Source: Isoptericola sediminis (GTDB lineage: Bacteria; Actinomycetota; Actinomycetes; Actinomycetales; Cellulomonadaceae). Taken from it: DNA of 64,000 nt. The notes beneath the pieces are model-generated. The model worked only from the letters and a program-made list of their open reading frames with translations. It was not told where the DNA came from and made no database searches. Location of the stretch: assembly GCF_013085345.1 (NCBI RefSeq), contig NZ_JABFAJ010000001.1, forward strand, positions 1 to 64,000, read 5' to 3'. Both the position numbers and the translations under genes were made by a program. Positions 17,280 through 24,158 of this stretch are shown here, piece after piece; the first letter of the stretch is position 1; the number at the start of each line of letters is the position of its first letter.

Positions 17280-18482
17280 GTGAAGGGACGGCAGTCGATG
17301 GCGCGCACGCAGTCGTCGTTGCGGGAGGCCAACCGCTCCCGCGTGGTCGACGCCGTCAAGAAGTACGGCAGCCTGACCCAGGTGGAGCTGGCCGGTGCCA
17401 CAGGCCTGTCCGCCGCCACCGTCTCCACCATCGTCAAGGAGCTCGTCGCCTCCGAGGTGGTCGAGGTCCGCAACACCGTCCGCTCCGGGCGGCGGGCCCA
17501 GCTCGTCACGCTCTCGCACCGCGTCGGCCTGGTGGCCGGCGTCGTCGTCGGGTACCGCACGATGCGGGTGGCGCTCGCCGACGTCGCCCACGAGGTCCTC
17601 GCCGAGCAGACGCTCCCGCTGCCGGCCGACCACCGGTCCGACACCAGCCTCGACCGGGCAGCGCTGCTCGTCGTGGACCTGCTCGAGCGGGTCGGCTCGA
17701 CCCTCGACGACCTGCTCGGCATCGGGCTCGGGATCCCCGCGCCCGTGCACCCCACCACCGGGATGATCAGCGTCCGCGGCGTGCTGCGGGGCTGGGACTC
17801 CGTGCAGATCGCCCAGGTGCTGGAGAAGCGGCTGGCCCGCCCGGTGTTCGTCGACAACGACGCCAACCTCGGGGCGCTCGCCGAGTCGACGATGGGCGTC
17901 GGGCGCCCGTGGCGGGACATGGTCTACGTCAGCGTCTCCCACGGCGTCGGGGCCGGGATCGTCATCGGCGGGACGGTGCACCGTGGCGTCGACGGCACGG
18001 CGGGGGAGATCGGCCACGTCCAGGTCGACCCGGCCGGGCGCATCTGCCTGTGCGGCAGCCGCGGCTGCCTGAACACCGTGGTGGGGCTGCCCGCGCTGCT
18101 CGAACCGCTGCAGACCAGCCACGGCAACCTCTCCCTGCGCGACGTCGTGCGGCTGGCCGGGGACGACGACCCCGGCTGCCGGGAGATCGTGGCCGACGCC
18201 GGGGAGCGGGTCGGCGCCGTCATCGCCGCGCTCGCGACGGGGCTCGGGCCCCAGGGCGTCGTCGTCGGCGGGGAGCTCGCCGAGACGGGCGAGACCTTTC
18301 TGGCACCCTTGCGTGCGGCGCTCGAACGCCGCACGGTGCTCAACCAGGCCGGCGGCCCCGAGGTGGTGCCCGCCGCGCTGGGTCTGCGGGCCGAGCTGGT
18401 GGGCGCCGTCGCCCTCGCGCTCCAGCACACCGACGTGTTCGAGCGCCCCGACCGTACCGACGAGGAGATGGCTGGACGATGA
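17280..18482 (+). CDS. ROK-family transcriptional regulator
   Basis: Sugar-responsive DNA-binding protein with an N-terminal winged helix (TQVELAGATGLSAATVSTIV) and a C-terminal ROK fold, 400 residues. The ROK zinc motif is intact: GEIGHVQVD near 244 and CLCGSRGCLN near 256-265. Many ROK regulators of this shape (NagC, XylR type) sense a sugar or sugar phosphate. The GTG at 17280 lies 7 nt after a TACACT -10 box (17267-17272) and is preferred as a leaderless start; an in-frame ATG at 17298 is the alternative and would give 394 residues. Its stop overlaps the start of the ATPase gene (ATGA), so the two are translated together. Targets probably include this gene pair or the adjacent importer. 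Confidence 0.9.
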   Translation: MKGRQSMARTQSSLREANRSRVVDAVKKYGSLTQVELAGATGLSAATVSTIVKELVASEVVEVRNTVRSGRRAQLVTLSHRVGLVAGVVVGYRTMRVALADVAHEVLAEQTLPLPADHRSDTSLDRAALLVVDLLERVGSTLDDLLGIGLGIPAPVHPTTGMISVRGVLRGWDSVQIAQVLEKRLARPVFVDNDANLGALAESTMGVGRPWRDMVYVSVSHGVGAGIVIGGTVHRGVDGTAGEIGHVQVDPAGRICLCGSRGCLNTVVGLPALLEPLQTSHGNLSLRDVVRLAGDDDPGCREIVADAGERVGAVIAALATGLGPQGVVVGGELAETGETFLAPLRAALERRTVLNQAGGPEVVPAALGLRAELVGAVALALQHTDVFERPDRTDEEMAGR

Positions 18483-19225
18483 GGCCGCCGGCACCGCACC
18501 GCACACCCCTGCTCGCCCTGCACGAGGTGAGCAAGTACTTCGGCGCCGTCGAGGCGCTGGTGGGCGTCGACCTCGAGGTGCACTCGCACGAGGTCGTCGC
18601 GCTCGTGGGGGACAACGGCGCCGGCAAGTCGACCCTGGCGCAGATCGTGGCCGGGGTGCTGTCCCCGGACGCCGGCCAGATCGAGATCGCCGGCAAGCCG
18701 GTGACGATCTCCTCGCCGTCGGCGGCCAACGAGCTCGGCGTGGCCAGCGTGTTCCAGGACCTGGCGGTGTGCGAGAACCTCGACGTCACGGCGAACGTGT
18801 TCCTCGGACGGGAGCAGCGCAACCGGTTCGGGCTGATGCACGACGGCGCGATGGAGGTCGAGACGCGCCGGCTGCTCGAGCGGCTCACCGTGCGCATCCC
18901 GTCGGTGCGGACCACGCTGCGCCAGCTCTCGGCCGGTCAGCGCCAGGCGGTGGCGATCGCGCGCACGCTCATCGGCGACCCGCGCATCGTCGTCCTCGAC
19001 GAGCCGACGGCCGCGCTGTCGGTGGCCCAGACCGGCGAGGTGCTCACGCACATCCAGCGGCTGCGCGACCTGGGTCTGGGCGTGATCCTCATCAGCCACA
19101 ACCTCAACGACGTCCGCGCGGTCGCCGACCGCATCGAGGTGCTGCGCCACGGGCGCAACAACGGGTCCTTCCGCGCCACCGCCTCGCACGAGTCGATCCT
19201 GGCCGCCATCACCGGGGCGGCCTGA
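18479..19225 (+). CDS. Single-domain sugar ABC transporter ATPase without its own permease
   Basis: ABC ATPase of 248 residues of the FrcA/CUT2 type: Walker A GDNGAGKST at 44-52, Q-loop VFQD, signature LSAGQRQ at 150-156, Walker B VVLDEPT at 171-177 and switch His in ISHNLND. It should be catalytically competent. CUT2 systems normally have a double ATPase; single-domain forms such as FrcA also exist, but they sit beside a permease and a receptor. Here neither follows: the next gene (MarR) is convergent, 13 bases away. It is coupled to the ROK gene by a 4-base overlap. It may energise mmsB or a permease elsewhere, or have a regulatory role. Confidence 0.9.
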   Translation: MRPPAPHRTPLLALHEVSKYFGAVEALVGVDLEVHSHEVVALVGDNGAGKSTLAQIVAGVLSPDAGQIEIAGKPVTISSPSAANELGVASVFQDLAVCENLDVTANVFLGREQRNRFGLMHDGAMEVETRRLLERLTVRIPSVRTTLRQLSAGQRQAVAIARTLIGDPRIVVLDEPTAALSVAQTGEVLTHIQRLRDLGLGVILISHNLNDVRAVADRIEVLRHGRNNGSFRATASHESILAAITGAA

Positions 19226-19238
19226 GTCCAGGGTCGCC

Positions 19239-19739
19239 TCAGCGGCGTTCGTGGTCGGCGAGCCCGAACGTGTCGTGCGGGTCGACGTGCGCGAGGATCG
19301 CGTCCAGCACCCGCGTCAACGACCGCACGTCGGCAGGGTCGAGGTCGTCGTAGACGTTCTCCAGCACCGTGCGGGCGTGCCCCGGTGCGCTCGCCACGAC
19401 CTTCTCCCAGCCGGCGTCGGTGAGCCGGGCGACGGTGGCGCGGCGGTCGTCGGGCGCGGGGCCGCGCGTGAGGTAGCCGCGCTCCTCGAGCCGGCGCGCG
19501 ACGTGGGAGAGTCGCGGCAGCGTGGCGCTGGTGAGCCGGGCGAGGTCGCTCATGCGCAGCGACCGGTCCGGGGCCTCGGACAGCATCGCCAGCGTGAGGT
19601 ACTCGAAGTGCGTCAGGTGGGCGTCGCGGCGGAGCTGCTGGTCGAGCAGCGCGGGCAGCAGGCTGATGACGGCCTGCAGGCGGAGCCAGCTGCGCATCTG
19701 CTCGTCGTCGAGCCAGCGCGGGGGTTCGCCCTCGTCCAT
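19239..19739 (-). CDS. MarR-family transcriptional regulator
   Basis: DNA-binding protein of 166 residues with the MarR winged helix: HLTHFEYLTLAMLSEAP, then LRMSDLARLTSATLPRLSHVARRLEERG as the recognition region and DDRRATVARLTDAG as the wing. It is divergent from the reductase gene at 19844. The space between them holds two near-identical palindromes, so it probably represses itself and the reductase until a ligand or oxidant releases it. The ATG at 19739 has GAGGAG 8 nt upstream; an upstream in-frame ATG at 19841 would run through the operators and is rejected. Confidence 0.92.
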   Translation of the reverse strand: MDEGEPPRWLDDEQMRSWLRLQAVISLLPALLDQQLRRDAHLTHFEYLTLAMLSEAPDRSLRMSDLARLTSATLPRLSHVARRLEERGYLTRGPAPDDRRATVARLTDAGWEKVVASAPGHARTVLENVYDDLDPADVRSLTRVLDAILAHVDPHDTFGLADHERR

Positions 19740-19760
19740 GGGAAGGTCTCCTCGTCCTGA

Positions 19761-19811
19761 TTGGTTGACACGACAACTGTACCGCCTTACCTTGGTTGTA
19801 GCGTCAACCAA
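19761..19811. promoter_or_regulatory. Divergent promoter region with two MarR-type operators
   Basis: Two 20-bp sites occur 31 bp apart, in opposite orientation: 19761-19780 and 19792-19811. They share TTGGTTGAC, a 4-5 base centre and CAAC. The plus-strand promoter is close to ideal: -35 TTGACA (19765-19770), 17-bp spacer, -10 TACCTT (19788-19793), so operator 1 covers the -35 box and operator 2 begins at the -10 box. A minus-strand -10 candidate, TACAGT, lies in operator 1. The layout predicts repression in both directions. Confidence 0.8.
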
Positions 19812-19843
19812 ATGGCGGGCGCCCCCACCGAGGAGGAACACTC

Positions 19844-20461
19844 ATGACCAGCAGCATCAGCATCATCGGCGCCGGGAACATGGGCACCGCGATCGCCGGC
19901 CTCGCCCTCGCCGCGGGCTCCGAGGTCCAGGTCGTGGCGCGCGACGTCACCGCCGCCGAGGCCGTCGACCCCGCCGTGGACGCCGCGGAGCTCGGCAAGC
20001 CGCTCACCGGCGACGTCGTCGTGCTCGCCCTGCCGTACCCCGCCCTCGACGACGTCGTCGCCACCTACGGCGACCAGCTCGCCGGGCGCACCGTCGTCGA
20101 CATCACCAACCCGCTCGACTTCTCGACCTTCGACGCCCTCGTCGTGCCCGCGGACTCGTCCGCCGCCGCGGAGCTCGCCGCCGCGGTCCCCGGGGCCTCG
20201 GTGGTCAAGGCGTTCAACACCAACTTCGCCGCCACCCTCGCCACCGGCACCGTCGGCGACGTGCCCACGACCGTCCTCGCGGCCGGGGACGACGCCGACG
20301 CCAAGGCCGCCCTCGCCGCCGCCCTCGACGGGTCCGCCGTCCGCGTCGTCGACGCCGGGTCGCTGCGGCGCGCCCGCGAGCTCGAGGCGCTGGGCTTCCT
20401 CCAGCTCACCCTCGCCGCCGGCGAGAAGACCGCGTGGACCACCGGTTTCGCGCTGCTCTGA
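19844..20461 (+). CDS. NADP/F420-type oxidoreductase, coenzyme-binding Rossmann protein
   Basis: A 205-residue protein of the NADPH-F420 reductase-like family. It starts with the dinucleotide motif IIGAGNMGTAIAG (GxGxxG at 9-14) and contains DITNPLDF and KAFNTNFA, typical of the family. Members transfer hydride between NADP(H) and F420 or another acceptor; the partner here is unknown. AGGAGGAAC lies upstream of the ATG at 19844. It heads a two-gene unit with the VOC gene and is driven by the MarR-controlled promoter, which suggests a role in detoxification or redox stress. Confidence 0.86.
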   Translation: MTSSISIIGAGNMGTAIAGLALAAGSEVQVVARDVTAAEAVDPAVDAAELGKPLTGDVVVLALPYPALDDVVATYGDQLAGRTVVDITNPLDFSTFDALVVPADSSAAAELAAAVPGASVVKAFNTNFAATLATGTVGDVPTTVLAAGDDADAKAALAAALDGSAVRVVDAGSLRRARELEALGFLQLTLAAGEKTAWTTGFALL

Positions 20462-20499
20462 CCCGTCCCACCCCGTCCACCCCGCCCAGGAGCCGACCC

Positions 20500-21381
20500 A
20501 TGAACACCGCGACCCCGCACGCCGACGACCTCCTCGCGGCCGCGACCACGATGGGAGCCGTCACGCTCCACGTCGGTGATCTCGCCGCGATGAGCGCCTA
20601 CTACCGCGAGGCGATCGCGCTCACCGAGCTGCCCGACCTGGGCGCCCCCGACCGGGTCGTGCTCGGGCGGGGCCGCACCCCCGTCGTCGTGCTCCGGCAC
20701 ACGCCGGGACTGCCGGCGACGTCACGGCACCAGGCCGGGCTCTTCCACACGGCCGTCCTGTTCGACACCGAGGAGGCGCTCGCCGCCGCCGTGGTGCACG
20801 CCGCCCGGCACCCGCTGTCCCGGTTCGTGGGGAACGCCGACCACTGGGTCTCCCGGGCGTTCTACTTCACCGACCCCGAGGACAACGGCATCGAGCTCTA
20901 CTGGGACCGGCCGCGGGACACCTGGCAGCGGTCCGGGGGCCGGGTCGCGATGGGGACGGACTGGTTCGACCCGCAGGCCTATCTCCAGCAGCACCTGGAC
21001 GAGTCGGCGCTGGCCGGCGCCTCCGGACAGGGAGCCCAGGTGGGCCACGTCCACCTGCAGGTCGGCGACATCCCCACCGCACAGCGGTTCTACGTCGACA
21101 CCCTCGGCTTCGAGGTCATGGCGGACCTGCCCGGCGCGCTGTTCGTCGCGGCGGGCGGGTACCACCACCACCTGGCGGTGAACACCTGGAACAGCGCCGG
21201 GGCGGGGCCGCGGGCCGCGTCGCTCGGCCTGGGGCAGGTGGCGCTCACCGTCCCCGGGCAGGACGACGTCGAGGCCCTGCGCGACCGGCTGCGCCACGCG
21301 CGCGTGCCGGTGCGCGACGACGGCCGGACCCTGCGCTTCGACGACCCGTGGAAGACGGTGGTCGAGGTCTCGGTCGGCTGA
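20500..21381 (+). CDS. VOC-family (glyoxalase/extradiol dioxygenase fold) protein, two modules
   Basis: A 293-residue protein with two vicinal-oxygen-chelate modules: one from about 17 to 140 (VTLHVGDLAAMSAYYRE ... NGIELYWDRP) and one from about 180 to 290 (VGHVHLQVGDIPTAQRFYVDTLG ... KTVVEVSV). The His and Glu ligand pattern is present, so metal binding is likely. It resembles CatE/YfiE catechol-dioxygenase-like proteins; the substrate is unknown. AGGAG precedes the ATG by about 7 nt. It follows the reductase by 38 bases and is probably co-transcribed under MarR control. Confidence 0.88.
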   Translation: MNTATPHADDLLAAATTMGAVTLHVGDLAAMSAYYREAIALTELPDLGAPDRVVLGRGRTPVVVLRHTPGLPATSRHQAGLFHTAVLFDTEEALAAAVVHAARHPLSRFVGNADHWVSRAFYFTDPEDNGIELYWDRPRDTWQRSGGRVAMGTDWFDPQAYLQQHLDESALAGASGQGAQVGHVHLQVGDIPTAQRFYVDTLGFEVMADLPGALFVAAGGYHHHLAVNTWNSAGAGPRAASLGLGQVALTVPGQDDVEALRDRLRHARVPVRDDGRTLRFDDPWKTVVEVSVG

Positions 21382-21396
21382 TCGGCAGCGAGAGCA

Positions 21397-21494
21397 GGGA
21401 GCAGGGGGAAGCCCGGGGCGCGGTCGTCCATCGCGAAGTGCAGGTCGCGCAGCGACCGTGAACGCGACCGTGCCCCGGGCTTCCCCCTGCTCCC
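21397..21494. terminator. Very long bidirectional hairpin between the VOC gene and purU
   Basis: Arms 21397-21426 and 21465-21494 pair over 30 bp with a single G-T wobble; the outer 22 bp are perfect. The 38-nt loop holds a smaller hairpin of its own (GGTCG/CGACC). It lies between convergent genes and can end transcription from both sides. It is much longer than the other terminators here except the one at 29807-29871. Confidence 0.75.
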
Positions 21495-21504
21495 GACCTC
21501 CGGC

Positions 21505-22404
21505 TCAGTGGAAGACGACGGTGCGGTGACCGTTGAGGAGCACGCGGTGCTCGGCGTGCCACCGCACCGCGCGGGCCAGCGTGCGCCGCTCGACGTCCTC
21601 GCCCAGCGCCACGAGCTGACGGACGGCCCGGGAGTGGTCGACGCGTTCGACGTCCTGCTCGATGATCGGCCCCTCGTCGAGGTCGCCGGTGACGTAGTGG
21701 GACGTCGCCCCGATGAGCTTGACCCCGCGGTCGTGGGCCTGCGCGTACGGGCGGGCGCCCTTGAACGACGGCAGGAACGAGTGGTGGATGTTGATCACGC
21801 GGCCGTTGAGGTCGCGGCACAGCTCGTCGGACAGGATCTGCATGTACCGGGCGAGCACGACCAGCTCGACGTCCAGCTCGGCCACCAGGGACCGCAACCG
21901 GTCCTCCGCCTCCGCCTTGGTCGCCGACGTGACCGGCACGTGGTGGAACGGCTTGCCGTAGAAGTCGGCGATGTCCGCCAGGTCGGGGTGGTTGCCCACC
22001 ACGCCGACGACGTCGATCGGCATCCCCTGGTCGCGCTCGCGGTAGAGGAGGTCGACCAGGCAGTGCGCCGCCTTGGACACCATGACCAGCGTGCGCATCG
22101 GCCGTCCGACGACGTCCAGGGCCCAGGTCATGCCGAACCGGTCCGCGACGTCCGCGACGGCCGGCTCCAGCTCGTCGCGCGAGGCGTGTGACTCGACCTG
22201 GACGCGCATGAAGAACAGCCCGGAGCTCGGATCGCCGAACTGCTGGGACTCGGTGATGTTCCCGTCGTGCTGGGCGAGCATCCCGCTGACGGCGTGGACG
22301 ATGCCCGGCCGGTCGGGGCAGGACAGCGTCAGCACCCACTCGGTGGGCGGTCCGGCGGCGGGCGCGGCGAAGGAGTCGTTCGGCTGCGTGGTCACGCACG
22401 CCAT
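21505..22404 (-). CDS. purU: Formyltetrahydrofolate deformylase
   Basis: Hydrolyses 10-formyl-THF to formate and THF, balancing one-carbon units and supplying formate for purine synthesis. The 299-residue product has an N-terminal ACT domain (about 24-100, starting LTLSCPDRPGIVHAVSG) and a C-terminal formyltransferase fold with INIHHSFLPSFKGARPY and SHYVTGDLDEGPIIEQ, which supply the catalytic Asn, His and Asp. The ATG at 22404 is used; a GTG three codons later is possible. There is no clear ribosome site. The divergent GNAT gene starts only 28 bases away, so the two promoters are packed back to back. Function connects with glyA-folD at 30-32 kb. Confidence 0.95.
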   Translation of the reverse strand: MACVTTQPNDSFAAPAAGPPTEWVLTLSCPDRPGIVHAVSGMLAQHDGNITESQQFGDPSSGLFFMRVQVESHASRDELEPAVADVADRFGMTWALDVVGRPMRTLVMVSKAAHCLVDLLYRERDQGMPIDVVGVVGNHPDLADIADFYGKPFHHVPVTSATKAEAEDRLRSLVAELDVELVVLARYMQILSDELCRDLNGRVINIHHSFLPSFKGARPYAQAHDRGVKLIGATSHYVTGDLDEGPIIEQDVERVDHSRAVRQLVALGEDVERRTLARAVRWHAEHRVLLNGHRTVVFH

Positions 22405-22432
22405 TGTCGCCCAGTTCTGCCACGATGGACCC

Positions 22433-23014
22433 ATGAGCGACACCACCGCCACGTCCGGCCGGCCCGACGAGGTGCCTGCCCGTTCGGAGGCGCCGACCCG
22501 CATCGCCCTCGTCGACGACGCCCACGCCGGCGAGCTGCTGACGCTGCGCCGCGCGGCGTTCGTCTCCGAGGCCCAGGTCTACGGCGACCCGAACATCCCG
22601 CCGCTGACGCAGACCCTGCACGAGCTGCGCGAGGACATGGCGCGGGACGACGTCGTCACGATCGGTGCCTGGACCGGGGAGCGTCTCGTGGGCTCGATCC
22701 GGGTCGAGCTGCAGGACGGCCGGGCCACCCTGGGGCGGCTGGCGGTCGCACCCGACCAGCAGGGCCGTGGCCTGGGGACGACGCTGCTCTTCGCCATCCT
22801 CGACCACCTGCCCGATGACGTGTCCGAGATCTGGGCCTTCACCGGCAAGGACTCGCAGCAGAACCTGGCGATGTACACCAAGCACGGTTACGAGGCCCAG
22901 TACGACGAGGCGGCGGGTGAGCTCACCTACACCTACCTGCGCCGGGTGCTGCACGAGGTGAACGCGCGCAACGCCGGCGAGCGTCCGGCCGGTTCGCCCG
23001 CCGACCGCCCGTGA
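22433..23014 (+). CDS. GNAT-family N-acetyltransferase
   Basis: A 193-residue acetyl-CoA-dependent transferase. The acetyl-CoA loop reads VAPDQQGRGLGTTLLFAIL (Q/RxxGxG/A) and is followed by the usual C-terminal beta-alpha elements (AFTGKDSQQNLAMYTKHGYE). The acceptor is unknown. The ATG at 22433 lies 6 nt after CACGAT, a weak -10 candidate. Its stop overlaps the GTG start of the LacI gene (GTGA), so enzyme and regulator are made from one mRNA, an odd pairing for a sugar regulator. Confidence 0.87.
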   Translation: MSDTTATSGRPDEVPARSEAPTRIALVDDAHAGELLTLRRAAFVSEAQVYGDPNIPPLTQTLHELREDMARDDVVTIGAWTGERLVGSIRVELQDGRATLGRLAVAPDQQGRGLGTTLLFAILDHLPDDVSEIWAFTGKDSQQNLAMYTKHGYEAQYDEAAGELTYTYLRRVLHEVNARNAGERPAGSPADRP

Positions 23015-24075
23015 CCGGCCCGACGGCGGCGCGTACGGTGCGCCGGCCGTCCATGGCGGACGTCGCGGCGCTCGCGGGGGTGTCCCACCAGACCGTCTCC
23101 CGCGTGCTCAACGCCCACCCGAGCGTCCGGGAGGCGACCCGCGACAAGGTCCTGGCCGCCATCGAGGAGCTCGGCTACCGCCGCAACAGCGCCGCCCGGG
23201 CCCTGGTGACGTCCCGCTCCGCGACGCTCGGCGTGGTGACCACCGGGTCCGCGTTGTTCGGTCCGACGAGCACGCTCATCGCGGTCGAGGAGGCGGCACG
23301 GGACCAGGGCTACTTCGTCTCGGTCGCCACGTTGCGCAGCTACGACACGGCGTCGATCAACCAGGTCCTCGAGCACTTCATGGCGCAGGGCGTCGACGGG
23401 ATCGTCGTCATCGCGCCGCACGACGCGGTGGCCGCCGCGGTCGAGTCGTTCCGCTCCCCGGTCCCCGTCGTGCTGGTGGCGGCGCTGGAACCGTCGTCGG
23501 CGGACGCCTCCGGGCCGTCCACCCTGTCGGTCGCCGTGGACCAACGGGCCGGTGCCCGGCTCGCGACCGAGCTGCTGCTCGACCTGGGGCACGCCGACGT
23601 CGTGCACGTCGCCGGCCCGCAGGACTGGTTCGACGCGCGCGAGCGCCTGGCCGGCTGGCGCGAGGCGCTCGACGCGCACGGGGTGCGTCCCGCCCGGCCC
23701 CGCGAGTGCTCCTGGTCCGCCGGTGACGGCTACGCGGCGGGGCGGGATCTCGCCGAGGCCGTGGCCGCGGGGGAGGGGCCGACAGCGGTCTTCGCGGGGA
23801 ACGACCAGCTCGCCCTCGGCGTCCTGCGCGCCGTGTGGGAACGCGGCCTGCGGGCGCCCGAGGACGTGTCGGTGGTGGGGTTCGACGACGTCGCCGGGGC
23901 GGCGTACTTCGTGCCGCCGCTGACGACGGTGCGTCAGCCGTTCGCCGAGGTCGGTGCGCACGCGGTGGCGATGGTGCTGGGCTCGCTGGCGGGGGACACG
24001 GTGGCGACCCGGCGCATCGCGCCGGAGCTGGTCGTGCGGTCCTCGACGGCGCCGCCGCGGCCGACGGCGCGGTAG
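23011..24075 (+). CDS. LacI-family transcriptional regulator, candidate arabinose repressor
   Basis: A 354-residue sugar-responsive repressor: helix-turn-helix MADVAALAGVSHQTVSRVLNAH at 15-36, then a hinge and a periplasmic-binding-like ligand domain ending VVGFDDVAGAAYFVPPLTTVRQP. It lies 83 bases upstream of araB on the same strand. A LacI-type palindrome overlaps the araB promoter and recurs before chvE; this protein is the only LacI regulator in the window and the obvious candidate to bind both. That is inference from position. The GTG at 23011 overlaps the preceding stop by 4 bases. Confidence 0.93.
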   Translation: MTGPTAARTVRRPSMADVAALAGVSHQTVSRVLNAHPSVREATRDKVLAAIEELGYRRNSAARALVTSRSATLGVVTTGSALFGPTSTLIAVEEAARDQGYFVSVATLRSYDTASINQVLEHFMAQGVDGIVVIAPHDAVAAAVESFRSPVPVVLVAALEPSSADASGPSTLSVAVDQRAGARLATELLLDLGHADVVHVAGPQDWFDARERLAGWREALDAHGVRPARPRECSWSAGDGYAAGRDLAEAVAAGEGPTAVFAGNDQLALGVLRAVWERGLRAPEDVSVVGFDDVAGAAYFVPPLTTVRQPFAEVGAHAVAMVLGSLAGDTVATRRIAPELVVRSSTAPPRPTAR

Positions 24076-24099
24076 TCGGACCTGCCCGGACGGCGACGT

Positions 24100-24128
24100 T
24101 TGGGCATCCATGATGTGAGCGTTAACAT
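24100..24128 (+). promoter_or_regulatory. araB promoter with overlapping LacI-type operator
   Basis: -35 TTGGGC (24100-24105), 17-bp spacer and -10 TAACAT (24123-24128). The operator ATGTGAGCGTTAACAT (24113-24128) covers the spacer and the whole -10 box; 6 of its 8 base pairs are symmetric around a central CG. Bound repressor would exclude polymerase. The same site, inverted, lies upstream of chvE at 12992-13007. Confidence 0.78.
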
Positions 24129-24158
24129 GTGACGGGACCATGCGAGGAGGAACCTGGG

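Noticed and set aside
19740-19841. Longer MarR reading with start at 19841
   Set aside because: It would translate the operator region; GAGGAG fits the ATG at 19739 and homology begins there.
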